Part shown: positions 15,004-17,860 of the stretch, piece after piece | How positions within the stretch are numbered: position 1 is the stretch's first letter | How the letters are laid out: the number at the start of each line of letters is the position of its first letter | Origin: Mucilaginibacter_A sp050954865 | GTDB lineage: Bacteria; Bacteroidota; Bacteroidia; Sphingobacteriales; Sphingobacteriaceae | Direction of reading: 5' to 3' | Length of the DNA: 17,860 nucleotides | Assembly (NCBI GenBank): GCA_050954865.1 | Contig: JBPBQN010000255.1 | Location: forward strand, 1 to 17,860 | Made by a program: the position numbers and the translations under genes | The notes under the pieces: model-generated | What the model saw: the letters and a program-made list of their open reading frames with translations, nothing else | The model's database searches: none | What the model was told of the DNA's origin: nothing

Positions 15004-15049
15004 AATACTTCTTTTATCACACCAAAAAAAGTATGATAAAAGAAGCATT
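15004..15049. repeat. Inverted repeat built from the dispersed word, between fkp and rmuC
   Basis: AATACTTCTTTTATCA (15004-15019) and TGATAAAAGAAGCATT (15034-15049) are inverted copies over 16 bases with one mismatch, around a 14-base loop. The mismatch becomes a G-U pair or an A-C clash, depending on the strand. Read from fkp (minus strand), the hairpin begins 16 bases after the stop codon and is followed by a weak T-rich tract (ATTTTTG). It could terminate fkp mRNA or protect its 3' end. Each arm carries the word found after three other genes. Confidence 0.7.
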
Positions 15050-15065
15050 GCGATTGATGAAATAA

Positions 15066-17852
15066 TTAACTCCGGGAAACTTTAAAGCCATCGGTAGAAA
15101 TGTTCCACTCCACAAATCTCGCCCGGTTATTCAGCGGATTAGTATTCAAAATTTGGCGAATTTGTATGGCCGCCGCCACATCTTTTGCAAATAGCAGCAT
15201 GTAACCGCCGCCGCCTGCGCCAAGTAGTTTACAACTGGTGATGTAATCGCTTATTTTATGGATGATGGCCTGCGTTTCCGGCGTATTGGTGCCGCTATCT
15301 AAACGCTGGTTAAACTGCCAAGAAGTGCCAACTGCTTCTGCAACCTTTTGTAAATCAGCATATTGGAAAGCTTCGTAAGTTTTGGTGGCATGATGTTTCA
15401 TGTCTTCCAGCAAACTCAAATACTGGTTGCCGTTTAAAAACATGCCTTTTACAATTTCTGCCAGAATATTTTTTGCAACACGTGTAATTCCAGTGTAATA
15501 CAACAAAATCGAAGCAGCGGAAGGATCAGTCAGAATCGTATCCGGTGCCCAGCGTACGGTAGGTTTCTGGACAATGCCTGGCAAACTTTCCAGCAATTTA
15601 ACGCCGCCAAAAATGCCACCGTATTGATCCTGCCAGCCGCCGCCAGTGGTTAGCATTTGCTCTAAAACCAGCGTGCGCGAACAGATGTTGTATTTATCCC
15701 ATTTCAGGTTGCAAAAATCACTTAACGTACCTAAAACCGTGCTGGCCAAAATCGAACTGGTTCCTAAACCAGAGCCTTTTGGAATGGCGGCCAGCATCGT
15801 AATATCCACACCACAGCCAAATGCTTTAAGCTGATCGGCGAGTGAATTATATTTTACGGTTGAAAATTCCCGACTAAAACCAGCCAGACAAAGTGCTGCT
15901 TTCGGGATGCAAAAAACGGAACCTACACGATGATCATTCAACTCTTCATACGTGTTTACGTCTTCTTTTACTCCTAAATCTATCGAACGCAACGTAATTT
16001 TCAGTTCTGTTGAAGGCTTGATAAAAACCTGCAAAGGCGGCTGCCCGTTCAGTTCTACGGCCATATTTAACACTTTGCCGCCGTTAATGAAGCAGTAAGG
16101 CGGCGTATCCGTCCAGCCGCCGGCCAGATCAAGCCTGATCGGACTTCTGCCCCAAACAATCTGATCGGACATAACACTCAATTCCGGCTCAGCCAGTTCC
16201 GTTTTTGCCGTTTCTACCGTAGTTTCCCGTAACAAACCGAAAGCTTTTTCTTCGTGAACGGCTGCTAAAGGATTGCCCGAACCCAACACTTCGCTTCTAA
16301 ACATCTGATCGTGCAACTGGGTAAGCAAAACTGTATTTTTAGGTAGTTCTGGCGGCAGCGGCAAGCCTGATTTTTGGTAGATAAAAGCAGCATTCTTCAA
16401 ATCCAACTGATAAAAAACAGATTTCTTCCAGTTGGAAGCCATGCTGTACAAATTATCTTTCAAAAAGTTATTGCGCTGCTCGTACTGGCGATACAAATTC
16501 ACTTCATCTGCAATAGCAGCGGCACTGATTAAACGCTTGCCTTTATTTGCAAAATTTTGTGGGTTGTCAATCAGATCCTGAACGAGCTGCTCCGTCAATT
16601 CTGATGCGTCAAAAACCGGATAAACAGGTTCATCAAACCAATCTTTAGCAATATCTTCCCGATCAGAGCCAGCTCCGCGTTTTGGTAATTGCGGATCGTT
16701 AAAGCTGTAAATTCGTACGCACCACTCCTTATTTTCGCCAATTGGCAGAAAATCGATACAGGTTCCTTCCGGCAAATCAAGCGTCCAGTTATTGGCTAGC
16801 GCGCCGGTGATAATGTGTTTGCTGTGCAGTTTCCAGCCAGCATCAACATAACTGTTTTCAATCCAGATGGCATTATGCTGATGCGAAAATTCAATTTTAG
16901 TGTTTGAATTTTGCACGAACAAATCCGGATTTGGCTTGATTTTATTATGCCAGATTTCCTCCTGATTTTTAACCAGATTTTGCAGTTTCCCAGTGGATTC
17001 AATCAGTTCTGCACTCGTTCCGAAATGATAAAATTCGCCTTTTGGCAACGAAACGATAGCTACTTTTAGCGCATTAATTTCATCATCTTTCAGCGTAGGA
17101 TTGCTGCCCAGTGCCTGACCAAATTCGGTGTACATATCATAAAACGAAGGCAGCTGGTTTTTAAAAGAATTGGATTCCTCGTCCCAACCGCAGCGGTCAA
17201 ATAGCACTTTTAACGCTTTCGGACTAAACAGCCAGATGCCTACATCAATAAAAAACAAATTGTCGGGCTGCAATTCCTGTAAGCGTTGGGCCGATGGTTT
17301 TTGTAGCGAAAAAGCCAGTTCTTTAGGTGAACTTTTGGTCGAAAAAAACACGCCATGGTTGGATGCTTTTTCTGCCTGCTCAAATAATCCGAAGCAAACG
17401 ATATCCGCATCCGGTATTTCCGGCAGCGCGCCTTCCGTCCGGATCAAAACATCGCCGCTGGCTACCAAATGGTTGAGGTTTGCCGGCGCTTTGGTTAAAA
17501 TTTCTTCATAAAGCGGCGTTTGCAGTTCAAATAAAGTCTGGTTAATGCGCTGGCCCCGTTTCCAGCGGAAAATCGGCATTGGTGTAAACACTTTGCCCAC
17601 GGGCGCGTAAGCCGGCAAACGCCTGCTCTGGCCGCCAGCATGAATGATTAAACGCTTTTCTTTGCCCAGCCAATCGTTTAACGATTCGCTGTTGTTTTCG
17701 TGTTTGCTGGCTTCGTACAATAAATTAACGGTTCCTCCACCCGAACCTAATTTGCCTTCTTTCGGATCGGAAGTAAAGTAGAAATCATCGCCACCAAAGT
17801 AATCATCACCAAATTTTTTAAAGGAAGGTGGAATCGTTAATAGTTTTTTCAC
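15066..17852 (-). CDS. fkp: Bifunctional L-fucokinase / GDP-L-fucose pyrophosphorylase Fkp
   Basis: Fkp salvages free L-fucose: the kinase makes fucose-1-phosphate and the pyrophosphorylase converts it to GDP-fucose for surface glycans. The 928 residues compare with about 950 in Bacteroides fragilis Fkp. The N-terminal half has LGSGGGT (35-41) and the nucleotide loop HAGGQSRRLP (71-80), then a beta-helix linker (about 330-430). The C-terminal GHMP kinase has VWGRSPIRLDLAGGWTDTPP (about 565-585), the ATP loop GSGLGTSSILAS (about 690-701) and GAGGGGY (about 880), ending in GFKVSRS as in known Fkp. The GTG start gives MKKLLTIPPSF, which aligns with the Bacteroides start. Only eight bases of upstream sequence remain, so its promoter is not visible. 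Confidence 0.96.
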   Translation of the reverse strand: MKKLLTIPPSFKKFGDDYFGGDDFYFTSDPKEGKLGSGGGTVNLLYEASKHENNSESLNDWLGKEKRLIIHAGGQSRRLPAYAPVGKVFTPMPIFRWKRGQRINQTLFELQTPLYEEILTKAPANLNHLVASGDVLIRTEGALPEIPDADIVCFGLFEQAEKASNHGVFFSTKSSPKELAFSLQKPSAQRLQELQPDNLFFIDVGIWLFSPKALKVLFDRCGWDEESNSFKNQLPSFYDMYTEFGQALGSNPTLKDDEINALKVAIVSLPKGEFYHFGTSAELIESTGKLQNLVKNQEEIWHNKIKPNPDLFVQNSNTKIEFSHQHNAIWIENSYVDAGWKLHSKHIITGALANNWTLDLPEGTCIDFLPIGENKEWCVRIYSFNDPQLPKRGAGSDREDIAKDWFDEPVYPVFDASELTEQLVQDLIDNPQNFANKGKRLISAAAIADEVNLYRQYEQRNNFLKDNLYSMASNWKKSVFYQLDLKNAAFIYQKSGLPLPPELPKNTVLLTQLHDQMFRSEVLGSGNPLAAVHEEKAFGLLRETTVETAKTELAEPELSVMSDQIVWGRSPIRLDLAGGWTDTPPYCFINGGKVLNMAVELNGQPPLQVFIKPSTELKITLRSIDLGVKEDVNTYEELNDHRVGSVFCIPKAALCLAGFSREFSTVKYNSLADQLKAFGCGVDITMLAAIPKGSGLGTSSILASTVLGTLSDFCNLKWDKYNICSRTLVLEQMLTTGGGWQDQYGGIFGGVKLLESLPGIVQKPTVRWAPDTILTDPSAASILLYYTGITRVAKNILAEIVKGMFLNGNQYLSLLEDMKHHATKTYEAFQYADLQKVAEAVGTSWQFNQRLDSGTNTPETQAIIHKISDYITSCKLLGAGGGGYMLLFAKDVAAAIQIRQILNTNPLNNRARFVEWNISTDGFKVSRS

Positions 17853-17860
17853 GTACTCAG

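Noticed and set aside
1..17860. CRISPR arrays, tRNA/rRNA genes, insertion sequences, phage or toxin-antitoxin modules.
   Set aside because: None was seen on either strand. All substantial coding space is filled by conserved housekeeping-type genes.

Overview
The window reads as chromosomal DNA of a Bacteroidota species, probably Cytophagales or Sphingobacteriales. The evidence is a full-length bifunctional Fkp of the Bacteroides type, Bacteroidota-style TAnnTTTG promoter -7 elements, few recognisable Shine-Dalgarno sequences, AT-rich spacers, and small lipoproteins with a Cys lipobox. The genus cannot be named from sequence alone. No transposase, integrase, phage gene, CRISPR array, rRNA or tRNA was seen, so the content is housekeeping rather than accessory.

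Layout, left to right. At 1-1779 (minus strand) lies an MCE/Mla-type lipid transport operon: mlaE, mlaF and the start of mlaD, cut by the window edge. At 1926-6334 (plus strand) lies an atypical SDR oxidoreductase overlapping a Uup-like ABC-F ATPase, then mnmG (gidA), which ends in a clear intrinsic terminator. At 6453-8093 is a large Ig-like lipoprotein. It converges with, and overlaps by 14 bp, a gamma-carbonic-anhydrase-like protein (minus strand). nadB (minus) and nadA (plus) are divergent around a 398-bp AT-rich spacer and together make quinolinate for NAD. thiL and two small paralogous lipoproteins follow on the plus strand. rmuC and fkp are on the minus strand to the right edge.

The most notable content is chromosome-maintenance DNA. 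A near-perfect parS site (TGTTTCACGTGAAACT, 4445-4460) lies between the ABC-F gene and mnmG. About 6 kb away, the nadB/nadA region carries three perfect DnaA boxes (TTATCCACA) and one single-mismatch box within about 450 bp, next to a very AT-rich stretch. These are the only perfect DnaA boxes I found in the window. With mnmG, a gene often found near bacterial origins, this makes the window a strong candidate for the replication-origin region, with oriC between nadB and nadA. That is an inference; GC skew and marker-frequency data would decide it.

A second pattern is a short dispersed word, GRTAAAAGAAGCATY. It lies 9-47 bp downstream of four stop codons (nadB, nadA, the first small lipoprotein, fkp), in the sense direction each time. 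At fkp it forms a large inverted repeat. I do not recognise it. It may be a species-specific 3'-UTR, termination or processing element.
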